The notes beneath the pieces were generated by a model. The model was not told the DNA's origin, made no database searches, and worked only from the letters and a program-made list of their open reading frames with translations. From Xiphophorus maculatus (lineage: Eukaryota; Chordata; Actinopteri; Cyprinodontiformes; Poeciliidae): a stretch of 64,000 nt of DNA. The stretch covers positions 13,419,463 through 13,483,462 of the forward strand of contig NC_036456.1 in the NCBI RefSeq assembly GCF_002775205.1, read 5' to 3'. Both the position numbers and the translations under genes were made by a program. Positions 10,201 through 22,200 of this stretch are shown here, piece by piece (position 1 is the first letter of the stretch; every line of letters starts with the position of its first letter).

Positions 10201-13200
10201 TTAGAACTTCTGTTGTTGTGGTTGGAGCTGCTGTGGTTGTGGTTGGTGCAGCTGTTGTGGTTGAAGGAATTATTGTTGTGGTTGGAGCAAATGTTGTTGT
10301 GGTCGGAGCTACTGTGGTTGTGGTTGGAGAAGTTGTTGTGGTTGCAGCAGCTGTGGTTGTGGTTGGAGCAGCTGTTGTTGTGGTTAGAGCTTCTGTTGTT
10401 GTGGTTGGTGCAGCTGTGGTTGTGGTTGGTGCAGCTGTTGTGGTTGAAGGAATTGTTGTTGTGGTTGGAGCAGCTGTTGTTGTGGTAGCAGCCGCTGTGG
10501 TTGTGGTTGGAGCTGCCGTTGTTGTGGTTGGTGTCTCTGTTCTTGTGGTTGGAGCTATTGTAGTTGTGCTTAGAGCTTCTGTTGTTGTGGTTGGAGCTGC
10601 TGTGGTTGTGGTTGGAGCAGCTGTGGTTGTGGTTGGAGCTGCTGTGGTTGTGGTTGGTGCAGCTGTTGTGGTTGAAGGAATTGTTGTTGTGGTTGGAGCA
10701 GCTGTTGTTGTGGTTGGAGCAGCTGTGGTCGTGGTTGGAGCTGCTGTGGTTGTGGTTGGTGCAGCTGTTGTGGTTGAAGGAATTGTTGTTGTGGTTGGAG
10801 CAGCTGTTGTTGTGGTTGGAGCAGCCGTGGTTGTGGTTGGAGCTGCTGTGGTTGTGGTTGGTGCAGCTGTTGTGGTTGAAGGAATTGTTGTTGTGGTTGG
10901 AGCAGCTTTGGTTGTGGTCGGAGCTGCTGTGGTTGTGGTTGGAGCAACTGTTGTGGTTGCAGCCGCTGTGGTTGTGGTTGGAGCTGCTGTTGTTGTGGTT
11001 GGAGCAACTGTAGTTGTGGTCAGAGCTTCTGTTGTTGTGGTTGGAGCTGCTGTGGTTGTGGTTGTTGCAACTGTTGTGGTTGAATGAATTGCTCTTGTGG
11101 TTGGAGCTGCTGTGGTTGTGGTTGGAGCAACTGTGGTTGTGGTCGGAGCTGCTGTGGTTGTGGTTGGAGCTTCTGTTGTTGTGGTTGGAGCTGCTGTGGT
11201 TGTGGTTGGAGAAGCTGTTGTGGTTGCAGAAGCTGTGGTTGTGGTTGGAGAAACTGTCGTGGTAGCAGCCGCTGTGGTTGTGGTTCGAGCTGCCGTTGTT
11301 GTGGTTGGTGTCTCTGTTCTTGTGCTTGGTGCAGCTGTTGTGGTTGAAGGAATTGTTGTTGTGGTTGCAGCAGCTGTGGTTGTGGTTGGTTCAACTGTTG
11401 TGGTTGAAGGAATTGTTGTTGTGATTGGAGCATCTGTGGTTGTGGTTGGAGCTGCTGTGGTTGTGGTTGGTGCAGCTGTTGTGGTTGAAGGAATTGTTGT
11501 CGTGGTTGGAGCATCTGTGGTTGTGGTTGGAGCTGCTGTGGTTGTGGTTGGTGCAGCTGTGGTTGTGGTTGGTGCAGCTGTTGTGGTTGAAGGAATTGTT
11601 GTTGTGGTTGGAGCAGCTGTTGTTGTGGTTGGAGCAGCCGTGGTTGTGGTTGGAGCTGCTGTGGTTGTGGTTGGTGCAGCTGTTGTGGTTGAAGGAATTG
11701 TTGTGGTAGCAGCCGCTGTGGTTGTGGTTGGAGCTGCCGTTGTTGTGGTTGGTGTCTCTGTTCTTGTGGTTGGAACTACTGTAGTTGTGCTTAGAGCTTC
11801 TGTTGTTGTGGTTGGAGCTGCTGTGGTTGTGCTTGGTGCAGCTGTTGTGGTTGAAGGAATTGTTGTTGCGGTTGGAGCAGCTGTTGTTGTGGTTGGAGCT
11901 GCTGTGGTTGTGGTTGGTGCAGCTGTTGTGGTTGAAGGAATTGTTGTGGTAGCAGCCGCTGTGTTTGTGGTTGGAGCTGCCGTTGTTGTGGTTGGTGTCT
12001 CTGTTCTTGTGGTTGGAGCTACTGTAGTTGTGGTTAGAGCTTCTGTTGTTGTGGTTGGAGCTGCTGTGGTTGTGCTTGGTGCAGCTGTTGTGGTTGAAGG
12101 AATTGTTGTTGTGGTTGGAGCAGCTGTGGTTGTGGTTGGAGCTGCTGTGGTTGTGGTTGGTGCAGCTGTTGTGGTTGAAGGAATTGTTGTTGTGGTTGGA
12201 GCAGCTGTTGTGGTTGGAGCAGCTGTGGTTGTGGTTGGAGCTGCTGTGGTTGTGGTTGGTGCAGCTGTTGTGGTTGAAGGAATTGTTGTTGTGGTTGGAG
12301 CAGCTGTGGTTGTGGTCAGAGCTGCTGTGGTTGTGGTTGGAGCAACTGTTGTGGTTGCAGCCGCTGTGGTTGTGGTTGGAGCTGCTGTTGTTGTGGTTGG
12401 TGTCTCTGTTGTTGTGGTTGGAGCAACTGTAGTTGTGGTTAGAGCTTCTGTTGTTGTGGTTGGAGCTGCTGTGGTTGTGGTTGGTGCAGCTGTTGTGGTT
12501 GAAGGAATCATTGTTGTGGTTGGAGCAACTGTTGTTGTGGTCGGAGCTACTGTGGTTGTGGTTGGAGAAGCTGTTGTGGTTGCAGCAGCTGTGGTTGTGG
12601 TTGGAGCAGCTGTTGTTGTGGTTAGAGCTTCTGTTGTTGTGGTTGGTGCAGCTGTGGTTGTGGTTGGTGCAGCTGTTGTGGTTGAAGGAATTGTTGTTGT
12701 GGTTGGAGCAGCTGTTGTTGTGGTTGTAGCAGCTGTGGTTGTGGTTGTAGCTGCTGTGGTTGTGGTTGGTGCAGCTGTTGTGGTTGAAGGAATTGTTGTT
12801 GTGGTTGGAGCAGCTGTTGTTGTGGTTGGAGCAGCCGTGGTTGTGGTTGGTGCAGCTGTTGTGGTTGAAGGAATTGTTGTGGTAGCAGCCGCTGTGGTTG
12901 TGGTTGGAGCTGCCGTTGTTGTGGTTGGTGTCTCTGTTCTTGTGGTTGGAGCTACTGTAGTTGTGGTTAGAGCTTCTGTTGTTGTGGTTGGAGCTGCTGT
13001 GGTTGTGCTTGGTGCAGCTGTTGTGGTTGAAGGAATTGTTGTTGTGGTTGGAGCAGCAGTGGTTGTGGTTGGAGCTGCTGTGGTTGTGGTTGGTGCAGCT
13101 GTTGTGGTTGAAGGAATTGTTGTTGTGGTTGGAGCAGCTGTTGTTGTGGTTGGAGCAACTGTGGTTGTGGTTGGAGCTGCTGTGGTTGTGGTTGGTGCAG

Positions 13201-16200
13201 CTGTTGTGGTTGAAGGAATTGTTGTTGTGGTTGGAACAGCTGTGGTTGTGGTTGGAGCAACTGTTGTGGTTGCAGCCGCTGTGGTTGTGGTTGGAGCTGC
13301 TGTTGTTGTGGTTGGTGTCTCTGTTGTTGTGGTTGGAGCAACTGTAGTTGTGGTTTGAGCTTCTGTTGTTGTGGTTGGAGCTGCTGTGGTTGTGGTTGGT
13401 GCAGCTGTTGTGGTTGAAGGAATTATTGTTGTGGTTGGAGCAACTGTTGTTGTGGTCGGAGCTACTGTGGTTGTGGTTGGAGAAGCTGTTGTGGTTGCAG
13501 CAGCTGTGGTTGTGGTTGGAACAGCTGTTGTTGTGGTTAGAGCTTCTGTTGTTGTGGTCGGAGCTACAGTGGTTGTGGTTGGAGCAACTGTAGTTGTGGT
13601 TAGAGCTTCTGTTGTTGTGGTTGGAGCTGCTGTGGTTGTGGTTGGTGCAACTGTTGTGGTTGAATGAATTGTTCTTGTGGTTGGAGCTGCTGTGGTTGTG
13701 GTTGGTGCAGCTGTTGTGGTTGAAAGAATTGTTGTTGGGGTTGCAGCAGCTGTGGTTGTGGTTGGTGCTGCTGTGGTTGTGGTTTTTGCAGCTGTTGTGG
13801 TTGAAGGAATTGTTGTTGTGATTGGAGCAGCTGTGGTTGTGGTTGGTGCAGCTGTTGTGGTTGAAGGAATTGTTGTTGTGGTTGCAGCAGCTGTGGTTGT
13901 GGTTGGTTCAACTGTTGTGGTTGAAGGAATTGTTGTTGTGGTTGGAGCAGCTGTGGTCGTGGTTGGAGTTGCTGTGTTTGTGGTTGTTGCAGCTGTTGTG
14001 GTTGAAGGAATTGTTGTCGTCGGAGCTATTGTTGTTGTGGTTGGAGCTTCTGTTGTTGTGGTTGAAGCTGCTGTGGTTGGTGCAGCTGTTGTTGTTGAAA
14101 GAATTGTTGTTGTGGTTGGAGCAGATGTGGTTGTGGTTGGAGCAGCTGTGATTGTGGTTGGAGCTCCTGTGGTTGTGGTTGGTACAGCTGTTGTGGTTGA
14201 AGGAATTGTTGTTGTGGTTGGAGAAGCTGTAGTTGTGGTTGGAGATGCTGTGATAGTGGTTGGTGCAGCTGTTGTGGTTGAAGGAATTGATGTTGTGGAT
14301 GAAGCAGCTGTTGTGGTTGGAGCTGTTGTGGTTGGAGAAGCTGTTGTAGTTGCAGCAGCTGTGGTTGTGGTTGGAGCAACTGTTGTTGTTGTTGGAGCAA
14401 CTGTTGTTGTGGTCGGAGCTGCTGTGGTTGTGGTTGGAGAAACTGTTGTGGTTGAAGCCGTTGTGGTTGTGGTTGTAGCTGCTGTTGTTGTGGTTAGAGC
14501 TTCTATTGTTGTGGTTGGAGCTGCTGTGGTTGTGGTCAGTGCAGCTGTTGTTGAGGTTGGTGTCTCTGTTGTTTTGGTTGGAGCAGCTGTGGTTGTGGTT
14601 GGAGCTGCTGTGGTTGTGGTTTGTGCAGCTGTTGTGGTTGAAGGAATTGTTGTTGTGGTTGGAGCATCTGTGGTTGTGGTTGGAGCTGCTGTGGTTGTGG
14701 TTGGAGAAGCTGTTGTGGTTGCAGAAGCTGTGGTTGTGGTTGGAGAAACTGTTGTGGTAGCAGCCTCTGTGGTTGTGGTTGGAGCTGCCGTTGTTGTGGT
14801 TGGTGTCTCTGTTCTTGTGGTTGGAGCTACTGTAGTTGTGGTTAGAGCTTCTGTTGTTGTGGTTGCATCTGCTGTGGTTGTGCTTGGTGCAGGTGTTGTG
14901 GTTGAAGGAATTGTTGTTGTGGTTGGAGCAGCTGTGGTTGTGGTTCGAGCTGCTGTGGTTGTGGTTGGTGCAGCTGTTGTGGTTGAAGGAATTGTTGTTG
15001 TGGTTGGAGCATCAGTGGTTGTGGTTGGAGCCGCTGTGGTTGTGGTTGGAGAAGCTGTTGTGGTTTCAGAAGCTGTGGTTGTGGTTGGAGAAACTGTTGT
15101 GGTAGCAGCCACTGTGGTTGTGGTTGGAGCTGCTGTGGTTGTGGTTGGTGCAGCTGTTGCGGTTGAAGGAATTGTTGTTGTGGTTGGAGCAGCTGTTGTT
15201 GTGGTTGGAGCAGCTGTGGTTGTGGTTGGAGCTGCTGTGGTTGTGGTTGGTGCAGCTGTTGTGGTTGAAGGAATTGTTGTTGTGGTAGGAGCGTCAGTGG
15301 TTGTGGTTGGAGCTGCTGTGGTTGTGGTTGGAGAAGCTGTTGTGGTAGCAGCCGCTGTGGTTGTGGTTGGAGCTGCTGTTGTTGTGGTTGGTGTCTCTGT
15401 TCTTGTGGTTGGAGCAACTGTAGTTGTGGTTAGAGCTTCTGTTGTTGTGCTTGGAGCTGCTGTGGTTGTGCTTGGTGTAGCTGTTGTGGTTGAAGGAATT
15501 GTTGTTGTGGTTGGAGCAGCTGTGGTTGTGGTTGGAGCTTCTGTGGTTGTGGTTGGTGCAGCTGTTGTGGTTGAAGGAATTGTTGTTGTGGTTGGAGCAG
15601 CTGTGGTCGTGGTTGGAGTTGCTGTGTTTGTGGTTGTTGCAGCTGTTGTGGTTGAAGGAATTGTTGTCGTCGGAGCTATTGTTGTTGTGGTTGGAGCTTC
15701 TGTTGTTGTGGTTGAAGCTGCTGTGGTTGGTGCAGCTGTTGTTGTTGAAAGAATTGTTGTTGTGGTTGGAGCAGCTGTGGTTGTGGTTGGAGCAGCTGTG
15801 ATTGTGGTTGGAGCTCCTGTGGTTGTGGTTGGTACAGCTGTTGTGGTTGAAGGAATTGTTGTTGTGGTTGGAGAAGCTGTAGTTGTGGTTGGAGATGCTG
15901 TGATAGTGGTTGGTGCAGCTGTTGTGGTTGAAGGAATTGATGTTGTGGATGAAGCAGCTGTTGTGGTTGGAGCTGTTGTGGTTGGAGAAGCTGTTGTAGT
16001 TGCAGCAGCTGTGGTTGTGGTTGGAGCAACTGTTGTTGTTGTTGGAGCAACTGTTGTTGTGGTCGGAGCTGCTGTGGTTGTGGTTGGAGAAACTGTTGTG
16101 GTTGAAGCCGTTGTGGTTGTGGTTGTAGCTGCTGTTGTTGTGGTTAGAGCTTCTATTGTTGTGGTTGGAGCTGCTGTGGTTGTGGTCAGTGCAGCTGTTG

Positions 16201-19200
16201 TTGAGGTTGGTGTCTCTGTTGTTTTGGTTGGAGCAGCTGTGGTTGTGGTTGGAGCTGCTGTGGTTGTGGTTGGTGCAGCTGTTGTGGTTGAAGGAATTGT
16301 TGTTGTGGTTGGAGCATCTGTGGTTGTGGTTGGAGCTGCTGTGGTTGTGGTTGGAGAAGCTGTTGTGGTTGCAGAAGCTGTGGTTGTGGTTGGAGAAACT
16401 GTTGTGGTAGCAGCCTCTGTGGTTGTGGTTGGAGCTGCCGTTGTTGTGGTTGGTGTCTCTGTTCTTGTGGTTGGAGCTACTGTAGTTGTGGTTAGAGCTT
16501 CTGTTGTTGTGGTTGCATCTGCTGTGGTTGTGCTTGGTGCAGGTGTTGTGGTTGAAGGAATTGTTGTTGTGGTTGGAGCAGCTGTGGTTGTGGTTCGAGC
16601 TGCTGTGGTTGTGGTTGGTGCAGCTGTTGTGGTTGAAGGAATTGTTGTTGTGGTTGGAGCATCAGTGGTTGTGGTTGGAGCCGCTGTGGTTGTGGTTGGA
16701 GAAGCTGTTGTGGTTTCAGAAGCTGTGGTTGTGGTTGGAGAAACTGTTGTGGTAGCAGCCACTGTGGTTGTGGTTGGAGATGCTGTGGTTGTGGTTGGTG
16801 CAGCTGTTGTGGTTGAAGGAATTGTTGTTGTGGTTGGAGCAGCTGTTGTTGTGGTTGGAGCAGCTGTGGTTGTGGTTGGAGCTGCTGTGGTTGTGGTTGG
16901 TGCAGCTGTTGTGGTTGAAGGAATTGTTGTTGTGGTTGGAGCGTCAGTGGTTGTGGTTGGAGCTGCTGTGGTTGTGGTTGGAGAAGCTGTTGTGGTTTCA
17001 GAAGCTGTGGTTGTGGTTGGAGAAACTGTTGTGGTAGCAGCCGCTGTGGTTGTGGTTGGAGCTGCTGTTGTTGTGGTTGGTGTCTCTGTTCTTGTGGTTG
17101 GAGCAACTGTAGTTGTGGTTAGAGCTTCTGTTGTTGTGCTTGGAGATGCTGTGGTTGTGCTTGGTGTAGCTGTTGTGGTTGAAGGAATTGTTGTTGTGGT
17201 TGGAGCAGCTGTGGTTGTGGTTGGAGCTTCTGTGGTTGTGGTTGGTGCAGCTGTTGTGGTTGAAGGAATTGTTGTTGTGGTTGGAGCAGCTGTTGTTGTG
17301 GTTGGAGCAGCTGTGGTTGTGGTTGGAGCTGCTGTGGTTGTGGTTGGTGCAGCTGTTGTGGTTGAAGGAATTGTTGTTGTGGTTGGAGCAGCTGAGGTTG
17401 TGGTCGGAGCTGCTGTGGTTGTGGTTGGAGCTGCTGTGGTTGTGGTTGGTGCAGCTGTTGTGGTTGAAGGAATTATTGTTGTGGTTGGAGCATCAGTGGT
17501 TGTGGTTGGAGCCGCTGTGGTTGTGGTTGGAGAAGCTGTTGTGGTTTCAGAAGCTGTGGTTGTGGTTGGAGAAACTGTTGTGGTAGCAGCCACTGTGGTT
17601 GTGGTTGGAGCTGCTGTGGTTGTGCTTGGTGCAGGTGTTGTGGTTGAAGGAATTGTTGTTGTGGTTGGAGCAGCTGTGGTTGTGGTTCGAGCTGCTGTGG
17701 TTGTGGTTGGAGCTGCTGTGGTTGTGGTTGGTGCAGCTGTTGTGGTTGAAGGAATTGTTGTTGTGGTTGGAGCGTCAGTGGTTGTGGTTGGAGCTGCTGT
17801 GGTTGTGGTTGGAGAAGCTGTTGTGGTAGCAGCCGCTGTGGTTGTGGTTGGAGCTGCTGTTGTTGTGGTTGGTGTCTCTGTTCTTGTGGTTGGAGCAACT
17901 GTAGTTGTGGTTAGAGCTTCTGTTGTTGTGCTTGGAGCTGCTGTGGTTGTGCTTGGTGTAGCTGTTGTGGTTGAAGGAATTGTTGTTGTGGTTGGAGCAG
18001 CTGTGGTTGTGGTTGGAGCTTCTGTGGTTGTGGTTGGTGCAGCTGTTGTGGTTGAAGGAATTGTTGTTGTGGTTGGAGCAGCTGTGGTCGTGGTTGGAGT
18101 TGCTGTGTTTGTGGTTGTTGCAGCTGTTGTGGTTGAAGGAATTGTTGTCGTCGGAGCTATTGTTGTTGTGGTTGGAGCTTCTGTTGTTGTGGTTGAAGCT
18201 GCTGTGGTTGGTGCAGCTGTTGTTGTTGAAAGAATTGTTGTTGTGGTTGGAGCAGCTGTGGTTGTGGTTGGAGCAGCTGTGATTGTGGTTGGAGCTCCTG
18301 TGGTTGTGGTTGGTACAGCTGTTGTGGTTGAAGGAATTGTTGTTGTGGTTGGAGAAGCTGTAGTTGTGGTTGGAGATGCTGTGATAGTGGTTGGTGCAGC
18401 TGTTGTGGTTGAAGGAATTGATGTTGTGGATGAAGCAGCTGTTGTGGTTGGAGCTGTTGTGGTTGGAGAAGCTGTTGTAGTTGCAGCAGCTGTGGTTGTG
18501 GTTGGAGCAACTGTTGTTGTTGTTGGAGCAACTGTAGTTGTGGTTAGAGCTTCTGTTGTTGTGGTTGGAGCTGCTGTGGTTGTGGTTGTTGCAACTGTTG
18601 TGGTTGAATGAATTGCTCTTGTGGTTGGAGCTGCTGTGGTTGTGGTTGGAGCAACTGTGGTTGTGGTTGGAGCAGCTGTGGTTGTGGTTGGAGCTGCTGT
18701 GGTTGTGGTTGGTGCAGCTGTTGTGGTTGAAGGAATTGTTGTTGTGGTTGGAGCAGCTGTGGTTGTGGTCGGAGCTGCTGTGGTTGTGGTTGGAGCAACT
18801 GTTGTGGTTGCAGCCGCTGTGGTTGTGGTTGGAGCTGCTGTTGTTGTGGTTGGAGCAACTGTAGTTGTGGTTAGAGCTTCTGTTGTTGTGGTTGGAGCTG
18901 CTGTGGTTGTGGTTGTTGCAACTGTTGTGGTTGAATGAATTGCTCTTGTGGTTGGAGCTGCTGTGGTTGTGGTTGGAGCAACTGTGGTTGTGGTCGGAGC
19001 TGCTGTGGTTGTGGTTGGAGCTTCTGTTGTTGTGGTTGGAGCTGCTGTGGTTGTGGTTGGAGAAGCTGTTGTGGTTGCAGAAGCTGTGGTTGTGGTTGGA
19101 GAAACTGTTGTTGTGGTTGGAGCAGCTGTGGTTGTGGTTGGAGCTGCTGTGGTTGTGGTTGGTGCAGCTGTTGTGGTTGAAGGAATTGTTGTTGTGGTTG

Positions 19201-22200
19201 CAGCAGCTGTGGTTGTGGTTGGTCCAACTGTTGTGGTTGAAGGAATTGTTGTTGTGATTGGAGCAGCTGTGGTTGTGGTTGGAGCTGCTGTGGTTGTGGT
19301 TGGTGCAGCTGTTGTGGTTGAAGGAATTGTTGTCGTGGTTGGAGCATCTGTGGTTGTGGTTGGAGCTGCTGTGGTTGTGGTTGGTGCAGCTGTTGTGGTT
19401 GAAGGAATTGTTGTTGTGGTTGGAGCAGCTGTTGTTGTGGTTGGAGCAGCCGTGGTTGTGGTTGGAGCTGCTGTGGTTGTGGTTGGTGCAGCTGTTGTGG
19501 TTGAAGGAATTGTTGTGGTAACAGCCGCTGTGGTTGTGGTTGGAGCTGCCGTTGTTGTGGTTGGTGTCTCTGTTCTTGTGGTTGGAGCTACTGTAGTTGT
19601 GGTTAGAGCTTCTGTTGTTGTGGTTGGAGCTGCTGTGGTTGTGCTTGGTGCAGCTGTTGTGGTTGAATGAATTGTTGTTGTGGTTGGAGCAGCTGTGGTT
19701 GTGGTTGGAGCTGCTGTTGTGGTTGAAGGAATTGTTGTTGTGGTTGGAGCAGCTGTGGCTGTGGTTGGAGCTGCTGTGGTTGTGGTTGGTGCAGCTGTTG
19801 TGGTTGAAGGAATTGTTGTTGTTGTTGGAGCAGCTGTTGTTGCGGTTGGAGCAGCTGTGGTTGTGGTTGGAGCTGCTGTGGTTGTGGTTGGTGCAGCTGT
19901 TGTGGTTGAAGGAATTGTTGTTGTGGTTGGAGCAGCTGTGGTTGTGGTCGGAGCTGCTGTGGTTGTGGTTGGAGCAACTGTTGTGGTTGCAGCCGCTGTG
20001 GTTGTGGTTGGAGCTGCTGTTGTTGTGGTTGGTGTCTCTGTTGTTGTGGTTGGAGCAACTGTAGTTGTGGTTAGAACTTCTGTTGTTGTGGTTGGAGCTG
20101 CTGTGGTTGTGGTTGGTGCAGCTGTTGTGGTTGAAGGAATTATTGTTGTGGTTGGAGCAAATGTTGTTGTGGTCGGAGCTACTGTGGTTGTGGTTGGAGA
20201 AGTTGTTGTGGTTGCAGCAGCTGTGGTTGTGGTTGGAGCAGCTGTTGTTGTGGTTAGAGCTTCTGTTGTTGTGGTTGGTGCAGCTGTGGTTGTGGTTGGT
20301 GCAGCTGTTGTGGTTGAAGGAATTGTTGTTGTGGTTGGAGCAGCTGTTGTTGTGGTAGCAGCCGCTGTGGTTGTGGTTGGAGCTGCCGTTGTTGTGGTTG
20401 GTGTCTCTGTTCTTGTGGTTGGAGCTATTGTAGTTGTGCTTAGAGCTTCTGTTGTTGTGGTTGGAGCTGCTGTGGTTGTGGTTGGAGCAGCTGTGGTTGT
20501 GGTTGGAGCTGCTGTGGTTGTGGTTGGTGCAGCTGTTGTGGTTGAAGGAATTGTTGTTGTGGTTGGAGCAGCTGTTGTTGTGGTTGGAGCAGCTGTGGTC
20601 GTGGTTGGAGCTGCTGTGGTTGTGGTTGGTGCAGCTGTTGTGGTTGAAGGAATTGTTGTTGTGGTTGGAGCAGCTGTTGTTGTGGTTGGAGCAGCCGTGG
20701 TTGTGGTTGGAGCTGCTGTGGTTGTGGTTGGTGCAGCTGTTGTGGTTGAAGGAATTGTTGTTGTGGTTGGAGCAGCTTTGGTTGTGGTCGGAGCTGCTGT
20801 GGTTGTGGTTGGAGCAACTGTTGTGGTTGCAGCCGCTGTGGTTGTGGTTGGAGCTGCTGTTGTTGTGGTTGGAGCAACTGTAGTTGTGGTCAGAGCTTCT
20901 GTTGTTGTGGTTGGAGCTGCTGTGGTTGTGGTTGTTGCAACTGTTGTGGTTGAATGATTTGCTCTTGTGGTTGGAGCTGCTGTGGTTGTGGTTGGAGCAA
21001 CTGTGGTTGTGGTCGGAGCTGCTGTGGTTGTGGTTGGAGCTTCTGTTGTTGTGGTTGGAGCTGCTGTGGTTGTGGTTGGAGAAGCTGTTGTGGTTGCAGA
21101 AGCTGTGGTTGTGGTTGGAGAAACTGTCGTGGTAGCAGCCGCTGTGGTTGTGGTTCGAGCTGCCGTTGTTGTGGTTGGTGTCTCTGTTCTTGTGCTTGGT
21201 GCAGCTGTTGTGGTTGAAGGAATTGTTGTTGTGGTTGCAGCAGCTGTGGTTGTGGTTGGTTCAACTGTTGTGGTTGAAGGAATTGTTGTTGTGATTGGAG
21301 CATCTGTGGTTGTGGTTGGAGCTGCTGTGGTTGTGGTTGGTGCAGCTGTTGTGGTTGAAGGAATTGTTGTCGTGGTTGGAGCATCTGTGGTTGTGGTTGG
21401 AGCTGCTGTGGTTGTGGTTGGTGCAGCTGTGGTTGTGGTTGGTGCAGCTGTTGTGGTTGAAGGAATTGTTGTTGTGGTTGGAGCAGCTGTTGTTGTGGTT
21501 GGAGCAGCCGTGGTTGTGGTTGGAGCTGCTGTGGTTGTGGTTGGTGCAGCTGTTGTGGTTGAAGGAATTGTTGTGGTAGCAGCCGCTGTGGTTGTGGTTG
21601 GAGCTGCCGTTGTTGTGGTTGGTGTCTCTGTTCTTGTGGTTGGAACTACTGTAGTTGTGCTTAGAGCTTCTGTTGTTGTGGTTGGAGCTGCTGTGGTTGT
21701 GCTTGGTGCAGCTGTTGTGGTTGAAGGAATTGTTGTTGCGGTTGGAGCAGCTGTTGTTGTGGTTGGAGCTGCTGTGGTTGTGGTTGGTGCAGCTGTTGTG
21801 GTTGAAGGAATTGTTGTGGTAGCAGCCGCTGTGTTTGTGGTTGGAGCTGCCGTTGTTGTGGTTGGTGTCTCTGTTCTTGTGGTTGGAGCTACTGTAGTTG
21901 TGGTTAGAGCTTCTGTTGTTGTGGTTGGAGCTGCTGTGGTTGTGCTTGGTGCAGCTGTTGTGGTTGAAGGAATTGTTGTTGTGGTTGGAGCAGCTGTGGT
22001 TGTGGTTGGAGCTGCTGTGGTTGTGGTTGGTGCAGCTGTTGTGGTTGAAGGAATTGTTGTTGTGGTTGGAGCAGCTGTTGTGGTTGGAGCAGCTGTGGTT
22101 GTGGTTGGAGCTGCTGTGGTTGTGGTTGGTGCAGCTGTTGTGGTTGAAGGAATTGTTGTTGTGGTTGGAGCAGCTGTGGTTGTGGTCAGAGCTGCTGTGG

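Noticed and set aside
14842-15417. Gln/Pro/Leu-rich minus-strand frames (many)
   Set aside because: Shifted reading of the same exon. They start at chance ATG codons and do not join the SEA exons in phase.
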